A stretch of 42,082 nt of DNA. Source: a virus. This document shows positions 5,548-13,186 of the stretch, piece by piece. Position 1 is the first letter of the stretch. Every line of letters starts with the position of its first letter. The notes beneath the pieces are model-generated. The model was given only the letters and a program-made list of their open reading frames with translations, was not told the DNA's origin and made no database searches. The DNA lies in the IMG/VR virus record IMGVR_UViG_3300017963_000417, positions 1 to 42,082 of that record, one strand, 5' to 3'. The position numbers were made by a program, and so were the translations under genes.

Positions 5548-6849
5548 GTGGCAGGCATTACAAAGCAGCAGTTGAAGGACGCACAGTCGTTGTGGGACGA
5601 GGCAGAGGTTCCGGAGCAGCAAGAGTTCGATGACATCCCAGACGGGAAGTATCGAGCCGAGCTGGTCGACGGCGGCATGGAGTCGAGGGAGTGGAACGAC
5701 GAGAAGCACCTCCAGGTCTCCCTGCAGTGGAAGATCGTGGGCCCGACACACGAGGGCCGGCGCGCCTTCCAGAACATCGGCCTGGACACCAAGAAGGGCG
5801 CCGAGATCGCCAAGGGCACCTTCTCAGTCCTCGGCCAGACGCTCCCGAAGAAGGTGGACAAGATCGGTGAGCTGATCGAGGAGATGAAGGGCACCGTTGC
5901 GGAGATCAACCTGCGCCACGGCAAGAAGTCCAAGACCACCGGCAAGTCCTACCAGAACGTCTACGTGAACAAGCTCGTCACCGACGAGGACGGCGAGACC
6001 ACGGAGACCGAAGAAGAAGAGACTCAGGACCTCAGCGAACTCGAGCTGGTCGGACAGAACGTCAGCTTCGAGTACAAGGGCGAAGAAGTCGTCGCCGAGG
6101 TGACCGAGCAGACCGAAGAGGAGCTGACGGTCGAGGACGGTGACGGCGAGGTCTACACGGTCGCCTACGACGAGGTCACCTTGGTCGAAGACGAGGAGAC
6201 CGAGGAAGAGGAGACCGAGGAAGAAGAAGAGGAGGAGGAGACCGAAGAGGAGGAGGAGGCGGCCGAGATCGAAGTCGGCAGCCAGGTCCAGTTCGAGGTG
6301 GACGAAGAGACCGTGACGGGCGAGGTCCGGTCCATCGAGGACGACGTCGCCAAGGTCAAGCGGGACGACACCGGCAAGCTCCGGAAGGTCTCCCTCGAGG
6401 ACCTCGAGCTCGTCGCTGACGAGGAAGAGGAAGAAGAGGAAGAGGCCGAAGAGGAAGAGGCCGAGGAGACCGAGGGCGAGGCCGAGGAAGACGTCGAGTA
6501 CATCGGCAAGGCCGTCAGCTTCAAGGCGGACGGGAAGAAGCACACCGGCAAGGTGGTCGCCGACGACAACGACGGCAACATCACCGTGATCGACGACGCC
6601 GGTGAGGAATGGACGATGGAGTACGGCGACGTCACGGTCACCGGCGACGCCGAGGAAGCCGAAGAGGGCACCGAGGAAGAGGAAGTCGAAGAGAAGCCGA
6701 AGGCGGGCAAGAAGAAGATGGCCAAGAAGAAGACGGCCAAGAAGACCGCCAAGAAGAAGAAGACGGCGTCCTCCGGCAGGGCCAAGACCACCAAGAAGAC
6801 CGGCGCGAAGGCCAAGAAGAAGGCCAAGAAGAAGACGCGCCGCGTGTAG
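5548..6849 (+). CDS. ssDNA-binding-like protein with three barrel repeats and H1-like tail (433 aa)
   Basis: GTG 5548 follows AAAGGAG. Residues 1 to about 140 resemble the DUF669-type ssDNA-binding proteins usually found beside Sak4-like recombinases (DIPDGKYRAEL, then LQVSLQWKIVG and GTVAEINLRHG). Three units of about 47 residues follow, at about 167-213, 241-290 and 318-364. Each begins G-X-X-V-X-F and has five predicted strands, like KOW, Tudor or SH3 barrels. Glu-rich linkers of about 20-27 residues separate them. The last 50 residues are Lys/Ala/Thr-rich, like histone H1. Standard SSB proteins end in an acidic tail, so this layout is unusual. It presumably coats ssDNA for the recombinase and primase; roles of the repeats and tail are unknown. 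Confidence 0.7.
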   Translation: MAGITKQQLKDAQSLWDEAEVPEQQEFDDIPDGKYRAELVDGGMESREWNDEKHLQVSLQWKIVGPTHEGRRAFQNIGLDTKKGAEIAKGTFSVLGQTLPKKVDKIGELIEEMKGTVAEINLRHGKKSKTTGKSYQNVYVNKLVTDEDGETTETEEEETQDLSELELVGQNVSFEYKGEEVVAEVTEQTEEELTVEDGDGEVYTVAYDEVTLVEDEETEEEETEEEEEEEETEEEEEAAEIEVGSQVQFEVDEETVTGEVRSIEDDVAKVKRDDTGKLRKVSLEDLELVADEEEEEEEEAEEEEAEETEGEAEEDVEYIGKAVSFKADGKKHTGKVVADDNDGNITVIDDAGEEWTMEYGDVTVTGDAEEAEEGTEEEEVEEKPKAGKKKMAKKKTAKKTAKKKKTASSGRAKTTKKTGAKAKKKAKKKTRRV

Positions 6850-6855
6850 ACGTTC

Positions 6856-6905
6856 GGCACAGGGACCCGGGTGGCGTTGAAGCTGACGTCACCCGGTGCC
6901 TGTTT
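6856..6905 (+). terminator. Intrinsic terminator or attenuator before the primase gene
   Basis: CGGGTG (6868-6873) pairs with CACCCG (6890-6895), and an outer GGCAC (6856-6860) pairs with GTGCC (6896-6900) across a 7-base bulge. TGTTTTC follows. As at 2088-2132, the stem lies just upstream of the next ribosome site (GGAGCGGGAG), so it would modulate rather than end transcription into the primase gene. Confidence 0.65.
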
Positions 6906-6925
6906 TCTTGGAGCGGGAGTGGCCC

Positions 6926-9802
6926 ATGAAGCCAGACACCAAACGACTGCGCGAGGCCGTTCTACGCGAAGTCGATCCAACCACGTACTTCGAGGCCGAG
7001 ATTGGTTCCGAGGCTCACTTCGGTGCCAAGGACGAAGTGCAGGTGTGGTGTCCGTTCCACGAAGACCGCACTGGGAAGCACAAAAGCATGTCGCTTCACA
7101 AGAGCGGTAAGTTCTACTGCCATTCACCCTCATGTGGTGTGTACGGTGCGAACATAGTCCAATGGCATGAGAAGGCCCATGAGCTGAGCTTCGTCGCGGC
7201 CCTGCGGGATCTGTACGGGACGTACGTCGCGAAGCTGGTGCCGGAATCAACCCTGGATGGCTGCCAAGCCAACTTACTGAACACACCTGCAGTGATGCGG
7301 TGGCTGAGGACCAAGCGTGGTCTGGATCGCACTGCGGTAAAGACGTTCGGTCTCGGATTCGACAATCGTCGAGTCACCATACCGGTCTACGACGAATTCG
7401 GAATGCTGGTCAACCTTCGACGGTATGACCACACAGGCAAAGAAGAACACAAGATCATTTCCTACGGACCCGGGTACGGCGGGAAGCGGCTGTTCCCGAT
7501 GGGCAACCTGAAGTCCAAGACAATCGTCCTCTGTGAGGGCGAATTCGATGCGCTGGTCACCACTCACAAGGGCCTGCCGGCCATGACGTCCACAGGGGGC
7601 GTCGGCTCTTGGGACAAGGAGTGGACCAACCTGTTCAAGAACAGACGTGTGATCATCTGCTTCGATGTGAACGACGGGAAGAACAAAGGGCAAGAGGCGG
7701 CCCTGAAACGGGCTCAGATGCTGAGCCGAGTAGCAGACTGGGTGAAGGTGGTGGAGCTGCCGCTGAAGGAGAAGGGCGGCGATCTGACGGACTACTTCGT
7801 GAAGCACGGCCACAGCAAGGCCGACTTCCTGAACTTGGTCAAGAAGGCTCCGGTGATCCATCCAGTGGAAGGCGAGACGTACGACGAGGAGACCGACGAG
7901 ACCGTCTTCGAGGTCACGTTGGGCCAAGCATCGGCGGCACGATACTTCAACAGGCAGATCAGGACCCGCTGCATTGTGGCAGGCAAAGACTTGGCGCCCT
8001 ACCTGCCACCGAAGAAGGTACAGGTCCGCTGCCCGGGTGCCAGCGACAGTCTGTCGGAGTGTGCGGAGTGCATCATGTCTACGTACGACTTCGACCACGA
8101 GTTCGAAATAGCCGAGGATCCGAAACGGGCCCTGCAGCTGATCGATCGACCGGAGCACGTACTGAAGTCGCAGATCAAGACGCGACTGGGGATACCGAAC
8201 AAGTGCAAGGTCAGCATCGAGACCACAGAGACGTTCAACATCGAACACATTCAGCTGATCCCTGAGATCGACTACTCGGACAACGGCAATCCGTACGTAC
8301 TGCGGGACGCCTACTTCGTGGGTCACGGTCTGACGCCCAACCGTGGCTATGAGTTCGAGGGCTTCACTGTGCCGGAGCCGTTCAAGCAGTACGCCACACA
8401 CGTGTTGATCAAGAGTCGGCCAGCGCAGTCCAGCATCGCCACGTTCCAGATGACACCGGCACTGCAGGACCAGCTGGACGTGTTCCAACCAGAAGACGAT
8501 CAAGGGATCGAGGAGAAGCTGGAACACATCTACCGACATCTGGCGATCAACGCCACCAGGATCTTCGAGCGACCGTTGCTGCACGAAGCAATCGACCTGG
8601 TATTCCACAGCCCACTAACGTTCCGCTTCAACGGGGAGCAGGTACGGAAGGGCTGGCTGGACGTTCTGGTCCTTGGGGACACCAGAACGGGCAAAGGCTA
8701 TGTGGCAGAAGGACTGATCAGGTACTACCAGCTGGGAGAAATCGTGTCCGCTGAGAACTGCAGCTTCGCTGGCCTGGTGGGTGGCATGCAGCAGGTCCGG
8801 AATCGATGGGTGGTCACCTGGGGCAAGATACCACTGAACGACGGCCGACTGGTTGTGGTGGACGAGGCCAGTGCACTGAACGTTCTGGACTGGGAGCGAC
8901 TGAGCCGAGTCCGATCCGAAGGTGTGGGTGAGATCATCAAGATCCAGACGGAGACCACGACGGCAAGGACCCGACTGGTCTGGCTGGCCAACCCGCGATC
9001 GGGTGCACCAATGAACACCTACTCCACCGGCGTCGAGGCAGTCATGGAGTTGGTGGGCAAGACGGAAGACGTCGCTCGCTTCGACTATGCGATCAGCGTT
9101 GCTTCCAACGAGGTGCCCAGTGCCGTGATCAACAGGTCCTTTGCGGCGAAGATCAAGAGTCCGTACACACAAGAGCTCTGTCGCCAGCTGGTCCTGTGGG
9201 TCTGGAGCCGGAAGCCGTCCCAGATCCAGTTCGACCGGAAAGCGTCAAAGGCGATCCTGCGATCCGCCCAGGAGCTGGGCAAGGCCTACACCTCCGTAGT
9301 GCCTCTGATCCAAGTCGAGAACGTCCGCATCAAGCTGGCCAAGGTGGCTGCAGCGATCGCCGGCCGGCTGTTCAGCCATGATAAGACCGGCGAGAAGCTC
9401 GTGGTGACTGAGGAACACGTCCACGCGGCTGTGGCGTTCCTCAACAAGCTGTACACCAGGCCGTCGATGGCCTATGACCAGTTCAGCCGGACAGTGCTGG
9501 ATCGGACCACCTTGAAGAGCACCAAGGAAGTGGATCGGATGATCGACAACCTGGAAGGCCACGCCCTGGACTTCGTCGAGGGCTGTCTGGAACAGAATCA
9601 AATCACCTTGACCGACATCACCGACTACGCAGGTGTGGACAAGGATCGAGCGAGGGCGATCGTCAGCGCCCTGGTCCGGCAAAGGGCCCTGATGAAGGAA
9701 CACGGGGCCTATCGCAAGAAGCCGGCGTTCATCAACTACCTGAAGAAGCGGCGTGCCTACTACCTGAAGCACGGCACACCCAAGAACACGTTTGGAGGGT
9801 GA
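6926..9802 (+). CDS. Primase-helicase fusion: CHC2/TOPRIM primase with MCM-like AAA+ helicase (958 aa)
   Basis: The N-terminus has a DnaG-type zinc motif (Cys42, His45, Cys65, Cys70). A TOPRIM region follows (IVLCEGEFDALV near residue 200; ICFDVND near 250). The second half is an AAA+ ATPase: Walker A GDTRTGKG (about 584-591), Walker B VVVDEASAL (about 643-651), sensor 1 LANPRSG (about 687-693) and ARFD (about 717-720). The ANP and RFD motifs, and a winged-helix-like C-terminus (about 890-940), match MCM helicases rather than the RecA-like DnaB or gp4 helicases usual in phages. It should unwind the fork and prime the lagging strand. The region 300-560 is unassigned and includes clustered cysteines (ECAEC). 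ATG 6926 is chosen for its ribosome site. Confidence 0.82.
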   Translation: MKPDTKRLREAVLREVDPTTYFEAEIGSEAHFGAKDEVQVWCPFHEDRTGKHKSMSLHKSGKFYCHSPSCGVYGANIVQWHEKAHELSFVAALRDLYGTYVAKLVPESTLDGCQANLLNTPAVMRWLRTKRGLDRTAVKTFGLGFDNRRVTIPVYDEFGMLVNLRRYDHTGKEEHKIISYGPGYGGKRLFPMGNLKSKTIVLCEGEFDALVTTHKGLPAMTSTGGVGSWDKEWTNLFKNRRVIICFDVNDGKNKGQEAALKRAQMLSRVADWVKVVELPLKEKGGDLTDYFVKHGHSKADFLNLVKKAPVIHPVEGETYDEETDETVFEVTLGQASAARYFNRQIRTRCIVAGKDLAPYLPPKKVQVRCPGASDSLSECAECIMSTYDFDHEFEIAEDPKRALQLIDRPEHVLKSQIKTRLGIPNKCKVSIETTETFNIEHIQLIPEIDYSDNGNPYVLRDAYFVGHGLTPNRGYEFEGFTVPEPFKQYATHVLIKSRPAQSSIATFQMTPALQDQLDVFQPEDDQGIEEKLEHIYRHLAINATRIFERPLLHEAIDLVFHSPLTFRFNGEQVRKGWLDVLVLGDTRTGKGYVAEGLIRYYQLGEIVSAENCSFAGLVGGMQQVRNRWVVTWGKIPLNDGRLVVVDEASALNVLDWERLSRVRSEGVGEIIKIQTETTTARTRLVWLANPRSGAPMNTYSTGVEAVMELVGKTEDVARFDYAISVASNEVPSAVINRSFAAKIKSPYTQELCRQLVLWVWSRKPSQIQFDRKASKAILRSAQELGKAYTSVVPLIQVENVRIKLAKVAAAIAGRLFSHDKTGEKLVVTEEHVHAAVAFLNKLYTRPSMAYDQFSRTVLDRTTLKSTKEVDRMIDNLEGHALDFVEGCLEQNQITLTDITDYAGVDKDRARAIVSALVRQRALMKEHGAYRKKPAFINYLKKRRAYYLKHGTPKNTFGG

Positions 9803-9803
9803 G

Positions 9804-10253
9804 ATGCGAGTCACCAAACGATTCAGTTGGGCAATGGCCCACCGACTGGGCCAGGGCTACCCGAAGGCCTGCAAGAACATCCACGGCCACACGTACCATT
9901 GCGAGGTGACGATCGAGTCCAGCACCCCGAATGAGTACGGAATGGTGATCGACTTCGGGGTGATCAAGTCATCGCTGGCTGGCTGGGTCAACAGTAACCT
10001 GGATCATGGAGTGCTGTTGGTCTGGGACGATCAGGAACTGATGGATATGCTGGCCGCATTGGGGTCCAAGTTCCACATGATGCCGGACAAGTACGACAAC
10101 ACCACTGCAGAGAACATCGCTCACATGTTGTTCCACGTCTTCGCACCGATCGTTGAGGAGTACCAGGACACGGTGCTGGACGAAGTCAAGGTGTGGGAAA
10201 CGGAGATGTCCTACGCCGCATTCAGCAGAAGGGATCATTGGCGATGCGACTGA
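9804..10253 (+). CDS. queD: QueD, 6-carboxytetrahydropterin synthase (149 aa)
   Basis: This member of the 6-pyruvoyl-tetrahydropterin synthase family converts dihydroneopterin triphosphate to 6-carboxytetrahydropterin in the 7-deazaguanine pathway. The zinc-binding histidines are His13 (WAMAHRLG), His27 and His29 (IHGHTY). The catalytic cysteine is Cys23 (KACKNIHGH), and LDHG and a late glutamate (WETE) are in their expected places. Length is normal. It begins one base after the primase stop with GGAGGG as ribosome site, and overlaps queE by 10 bases. It is the first gene of the DNA-modification operon. Confidence 0.93.
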   Translation: MRVTKRFSWAMAHRLGQGYPKACKNIHGHTYHCEVTIESSTPNEYGMVIDFGVIKSSLAGWVNSNLDHGVLLVWDDQELMDMLAALGSKFHMMPDKYDNTTAENIAHMLFHVFAPIVEEYQDTVLDEVKVWETEMSYAAFSRRDHWRCD

Positions 10254-10963
10254 ACCTGAACGAGATCACCGTGCCAACCATCCAAGGCGAAGGTGCCTGG
10301 ATGGGCCGGCCGAGCGTCTTCGTCCGAGTCCAAGGCTGCAGCATCCGATGCGGACGCTGCGACACCAAGAAGAGCTGGGACCAGGACGAGGGCACCACCT
10401 TCAGCATCGAGGCGATCTTGGCGGTACTGAAGGCCAACCCTCGGATCGATGTGGTCATCACTGGTGGGGAGCCGCTGGACCCGATGCATGTCGAAGGCGT
10501 GGCTGCACTCTGCAAGGCGTTGTTGGTGGCCGAGCATCCGGTCACAATCGAGACGTCTGGGATGGTGCCGTGGTTCGACCAGATCGAGGACATGCTGCAT
10601 TGGGTGGATCTCTGGTCGATCTCCCCCAAGCTGAGAGGCATGAGCCCGATGGTCGGCTCCCAGTTCAATGACGAGCTGATCGGCAGGATGACATACGGCC
10701 GAGGGAACGTCCAGCTGAAGTTCGTAGTGGACGTCCGCTGCGCTCACGACGAGATCAAGGACATCGGCGAGCTGATCGGCGACGGTGGGCTGGAGTGTGT
10801 GGAGCATCTGATCCTTCAGCCGATGACACGACCCAACGACGGTGTGAAGGCGATCCTGAAGGCGTGGGCTGATTTGGCCAAGATCGTGATGGGCGTGCCT
10901 TGGCTGGTGAAGCTGAGGCCACAGATCATACCGCAGTGCCACAAGCTGGTAGGGATGGTGTGA
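10244..10963 (+). CDS. queE: QueE, 7-carboxy-7-deazaguanine synthase, radical SAM (239 aa)
   Basis: This radical S-adenosylmethionine enzyme makes 7-carboxy-7-deazaguanine (CDG) from the QueD product. The Fe-S motif C-X3-C-X2-C is at Cys32, Cys36 and Cys39 (QGCSIRCGRC). VPTIQGEG, conserved in QueE, comes just before, and the TGGEP motif follows in VVITGGEPLDP. ATG 10244 is preceded by AAGGGA inside the end of queD, so the two are translationally coupled. In this window CDG is the last soluble precursor made by a recognised enzyme because no QueC is seen. Confidence 0.93.
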   Translation: MRLNLNEITVPTIQGEGAWMGRPSVFVRVQGCSIRCGRCDTKKSWDQDEGTTFSIEAILAVLKANPRIDVVITGGEPLDPMHVEGVAALCKALLVAEHPVTIETSGMVPWFDQIEDMLHWVDLWSISPKLRGMSPMVGSQFNDELIGRMTYGRGNVQLKFVVDVRCAHDEIKDIGELIGDGGLECVEHLILQPMTRPNDGVKAILKAWADLAKIVMGVPWLVKLRPQIIPQCHKLVGMV

Positions 10964-10964
10964 G

Positions 10965-11420
10965 ATGAAGCCGAAGCTGATAGTGGACTGGGGCTCGTAC
11001 GACACAGCGGTGGAGCAGCTGGCGGAGCGGATCCGCCTGGCGGGTGTAACGCCCGGGGGCGTGATGGGTGTTCCGCGTGGCGGGTTGATCGCTGCAGTGA
11101 TGCTCAGCCACCAGTTGGACGTACCGTTCGTGCCGTTCCGGAAGGATCGGATCACCTCCGACTTGCTGCTGGTGGACGACATCTGCGACACCGGTCACAC
11201 ACTGTCCAGCATCCTCGGGCCGCAGGACGGGACCGAAGTGCAGTACCGACCGTTGGCGATCGGTGTGGTGGTCTGCAAACCGAAGGGCTACCGGTACCTG
11301 GAAGAAGGTCTGTGGGAGCTGCGCACGTTCTTCGGCATGGCCGCAGCGACCGAGGACTGGATTGTGTTCCCCTACGAGATCGCAGAAACGGAGGATGGCT
11401 ACAATGGCACTGCGGGATGA
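10965..11420 (+). CDS. Phosphoribosyltransferase (151 aa)
   Basis: This is a type I phosphoribosyltransferase by its PRPP-binding motif LLLVDDICDTGHT (about residues 67-79) and the upstream MGVPRGGLIAAVML loop. Length matches small purine salvage enzymes such as xanthine or hypoxanthine phosphoribosyltransferase. It lies between queE and folE in a tightly packed operon. That makes a role in 7-deazaguanine metabolism possible, for example converting a deazapurine base to a nucleotide, but plain guanine salvage is equally possible. Substrate cannot be read from the sequence. Confidence 0.82.
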   Translation: MKPKLIVDWGSYDTAVEQLAERIRLAGVTPGGVMGVPRGGLIAAVMLSHQLDVPFVPFRKDRITSDLLLVDDICDTGHTLSSILGPQDGTEVQYRPLAIGVVVCKPKGYRYLEEGLWELRTFFGMAAATEDWIVFPYEIAETEDGYNGTAG

Positions 11421-12015
11421 AGACATCAGGTTTGACGACAACCTGCGCCGGGACAGGGCGATGGGGGCGATCACGATGTTCCTTCAGGCCCTGGGCCTGG
11501 ACATCGATTGCGAGGATCTCAGAGAGACCCCTCGCCGGATCACTGACATGTACGCCACATTCTTCCGTGGCCTGCCGGATGTTTGGACCCACGAAGGGCC
11601 ACCGGAGATCACGACGTTCACCAACGACGAAGGTGTCGAGGAGATGGTCCTGTTGAAGGACATCGAGTACGTGTCCGTCTGCAGCCATCACTTCCTGCCG
11701 TTCCACGGCAAGGCGGCCATCGCGTACGTGCCCGCCAAGAAGATCATCGGCATCTCGAAGCTGGCCCGGGTCCTGGACTACTTCGCCGCTCGGCCACAGC
11801 TGCAGGAACGGCTGACCAAACAGGTCGCGGACGGCATCCAGGACCTGTTGAAGCCGTGCGGTGTTGCTGTTCGGATCTGGGGTACTCACGGTTGCATCTC
11901 ACAACGGGGAGCGAAGAAGCCGGACAGCGTGATGGTCACGACTGTGATGACCGGCTGCTTCAAGGACGAGGAACTGCAGTGGCGTGATGCGTTCCTCAGG
12001 GAGGTGAATTCATGA
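11404..12015 (+). CDS. folE: GTP cyclohydrolase I (203 aa)
   Basis: This enzyme opens GTP to give dihydroneopterin triphosphate, the substrate of QueD. Visible family signatures are CSHHFLPFHG (zinc Cys and catalytic His), IGISKLARVLDYFAARPQ, QERLT and THGCISQRG with the second zinc cysteine. Length is near the bacterial norm. ATG 11404 has GGAGG ten bases upstream and overlaps the phosphoribosyltransferase by 17 bases. Encoding its own first step makes the phage less dependent on host folate enzymes. Confidence 0.94.
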   Translation: MALRDEDIRFDDNLRRDRAMGAITMFLQALGLDIDCEDLRETPRRITDMYATFFRGLPDVWTHEGPPEITTFTNDEGVEEMVLLKDIEYVSVCSHHFLPFHGKAAIAYVPAKKIIGISKLARVLDYFAARPQLQERLTKQVADGIQDLLKPCGVAVRIWGTHGCISQRGAKKPDSVMVTTVMTGCFKDEELQWRDAFLREVNS

Positions 12016-12272
12016 AGCCTGTTGGGTTCCCAGAGTCCAACAAGACACTCGCTCCCCCGAGGGGCATGACCGAAGAGGAGTGCAGCACTCTGGAGGTGTA
12101 TACCGATGGAGAACAATGCATCTCCTGTTGGGAACTGACAGACGAGGAACTGATGGAAGTGCTGCAGACTAAGCGGATCTGGGTCCATGTGTGGTTTGGT
12201 ATGACCCAGCCGCCAATCGCAGCTAGTGGCAAGTGCCCGTTCAAACGGGACGGAGAGGAAGACGACCAATGA
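12012..12272 (+). CDS. Small protein of unknown function in the modification operon (86 aa)
   Basis: ATG 12012 overlaps the folE stop (ATGA) behind AGGGAGGTG, and its own stop overlaps the ATG of the DpdA-like gene. The 86-residue acidic product has four cysteines (Cys24, two in EQCISCWE, and one in GKCPF). These could bind metal, but the spacing is not a standard zinc finger. A tryptophan-rich strand (IWVHVWFGM) lies in the middle. No family is recognised. Its position between two pathway genes suggests a link to base modification. Confidence 0.7.
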   Translation: MKPVGFPESNKTLAPPRGMTEEECSTLEVYTDGEQCISCWELTDEELMEVLQTKRIWVHVWFGMTQPPIAASGKCPFKRDGEEDDQ

Positions 12273-13186
12273 AGCTCGCACTGATCACACCGACGTCGGC
12301 GTTGAAGGACTTCGCCGTCCAATCGGACGGTATCCATCTGTGCCTGGTCCAGGAAGTACTGCGGGACGAAGCCTACGCCAGTTTCTATCGGGAGCGTAGC
12401 GATGTCGGCGACACCATCATCTTGGACAACGGCACGTTCGAGATGGGCAAACCGGCGCCGATGGAAGACATCATCAGGGCAGCCGAGATCGTAGATGCCG
12501 ATGTCGTTGTGGCGCCCGACTATCCGGACAAGCCGTGTGTGGACACCTTCAAGGCAGCAATCGACTTCTCCGAGGTGCTGCCGGCCAAGTACCGGATGAT
12601 GCTGGTGCCACAGAGCCTGATCGGGGACGTGCGGGACTGGCTGGACGGCATGGAAGCGGTCCTCTGCACCGAACAGAAGGTGACCGATCTGCTGAAACCG
12701 ATCATCGATCGGATCGAGATGGTCGGTGTCAGCATCCTGTCCTGTCCGAACGCCTTCGGGCCGATGATCGGGGACACCGAGCCCGAGATCTGCCGCTTCA
12801 CCGCCTTCCAGTTCCTGAAGTGCGTACTGCCGTGGCGGAAGGGCGTACGGCCGATCAAGATCCATTGCCTGGGTGGTGGTGCACGTCTGGACCTGATCCG
12901 CTACTACGATTGGGCGTTCAGCATGGACACCTCCTCGCCTGTCTGGCACGGCTGGTTCGGCACCGCCTACGAACACGGCTTCCTGCCATCCGGCAAGACC
13001 AAGACGCCGGTCAACTTCCAGGCCGAATGCCCCGATCTGTACAAGGGCGTGATCCAGAAGAACATCCGGCAGCTGAAGGCGTCCGCCAAGCAGGCCGAGA
13101 GCACGGCGCTCCGTTGCGCCTCCGAACTGGAGAAGGTGAGACCATGTGTGTCAGCCAATATGTCGAAGTTCGATTTCAGGTCGTAG
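12269..13186 (+). CDS. dpdA: DpdA-like DNA guanine transglycosylase (305 aa)
   Basis: The protein resembles the tRNA-guanine transglycosylase (TGT) superfamily in the short phage DpdA form. Such enzymes swap guanine in DNA for a 7-deazaguanine base. Visible landmarks of the TIM barrel are IILDNGTFEMG (about residues 50-60), VVVAPDYPDKP (about 79-89), KIHCLGGGARLDLI (the loop matching HVLGIG of TGT) and FSMDTSSPVW, whose Asp is a candidate nucleophile. The Cys-rich zinc site of bacterial tRNA TGT is absent, as expected for DpdA. Start and stop overlap neighbouring genes. The operon with folE, queD and queE strongly supports DNA modification. Confidence 0.85.
   Translation: MKLALITPTSALKDFAVQSDGIHLCLVQEVLRDEAYASFYRERSDVGDTIILDNGTFEMGKPAPMEDIIRAAEIVDADVVVAPDYPDKPCVDTFKAAIDFSEVLPAKYRMMLVPQSLIGDVRDWLDGMEAVLCTEQKVTDLLKPIIDRIEMVGVSILSCPNAFGPMIGDTEPEICRFTAFQFLKCVLPWRKGVRPIKIHCLGGGARLDLIRYYDWAFSMDTSSPVWHGWFGTAYEHGFLPSGKTKTPVNFQAECPDLYKGVIQKNIRQLKASAKQAESTALRCASELEKVRPCVSANMSKFDFRS

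Noticed and set aside
10244-10963. Anaerobic ribonucleotide reductase activase as an alternative for the radical SAM gene
   Set aside because: The VPTIQGEG motif and the queD/folE context point clearly to QueE.
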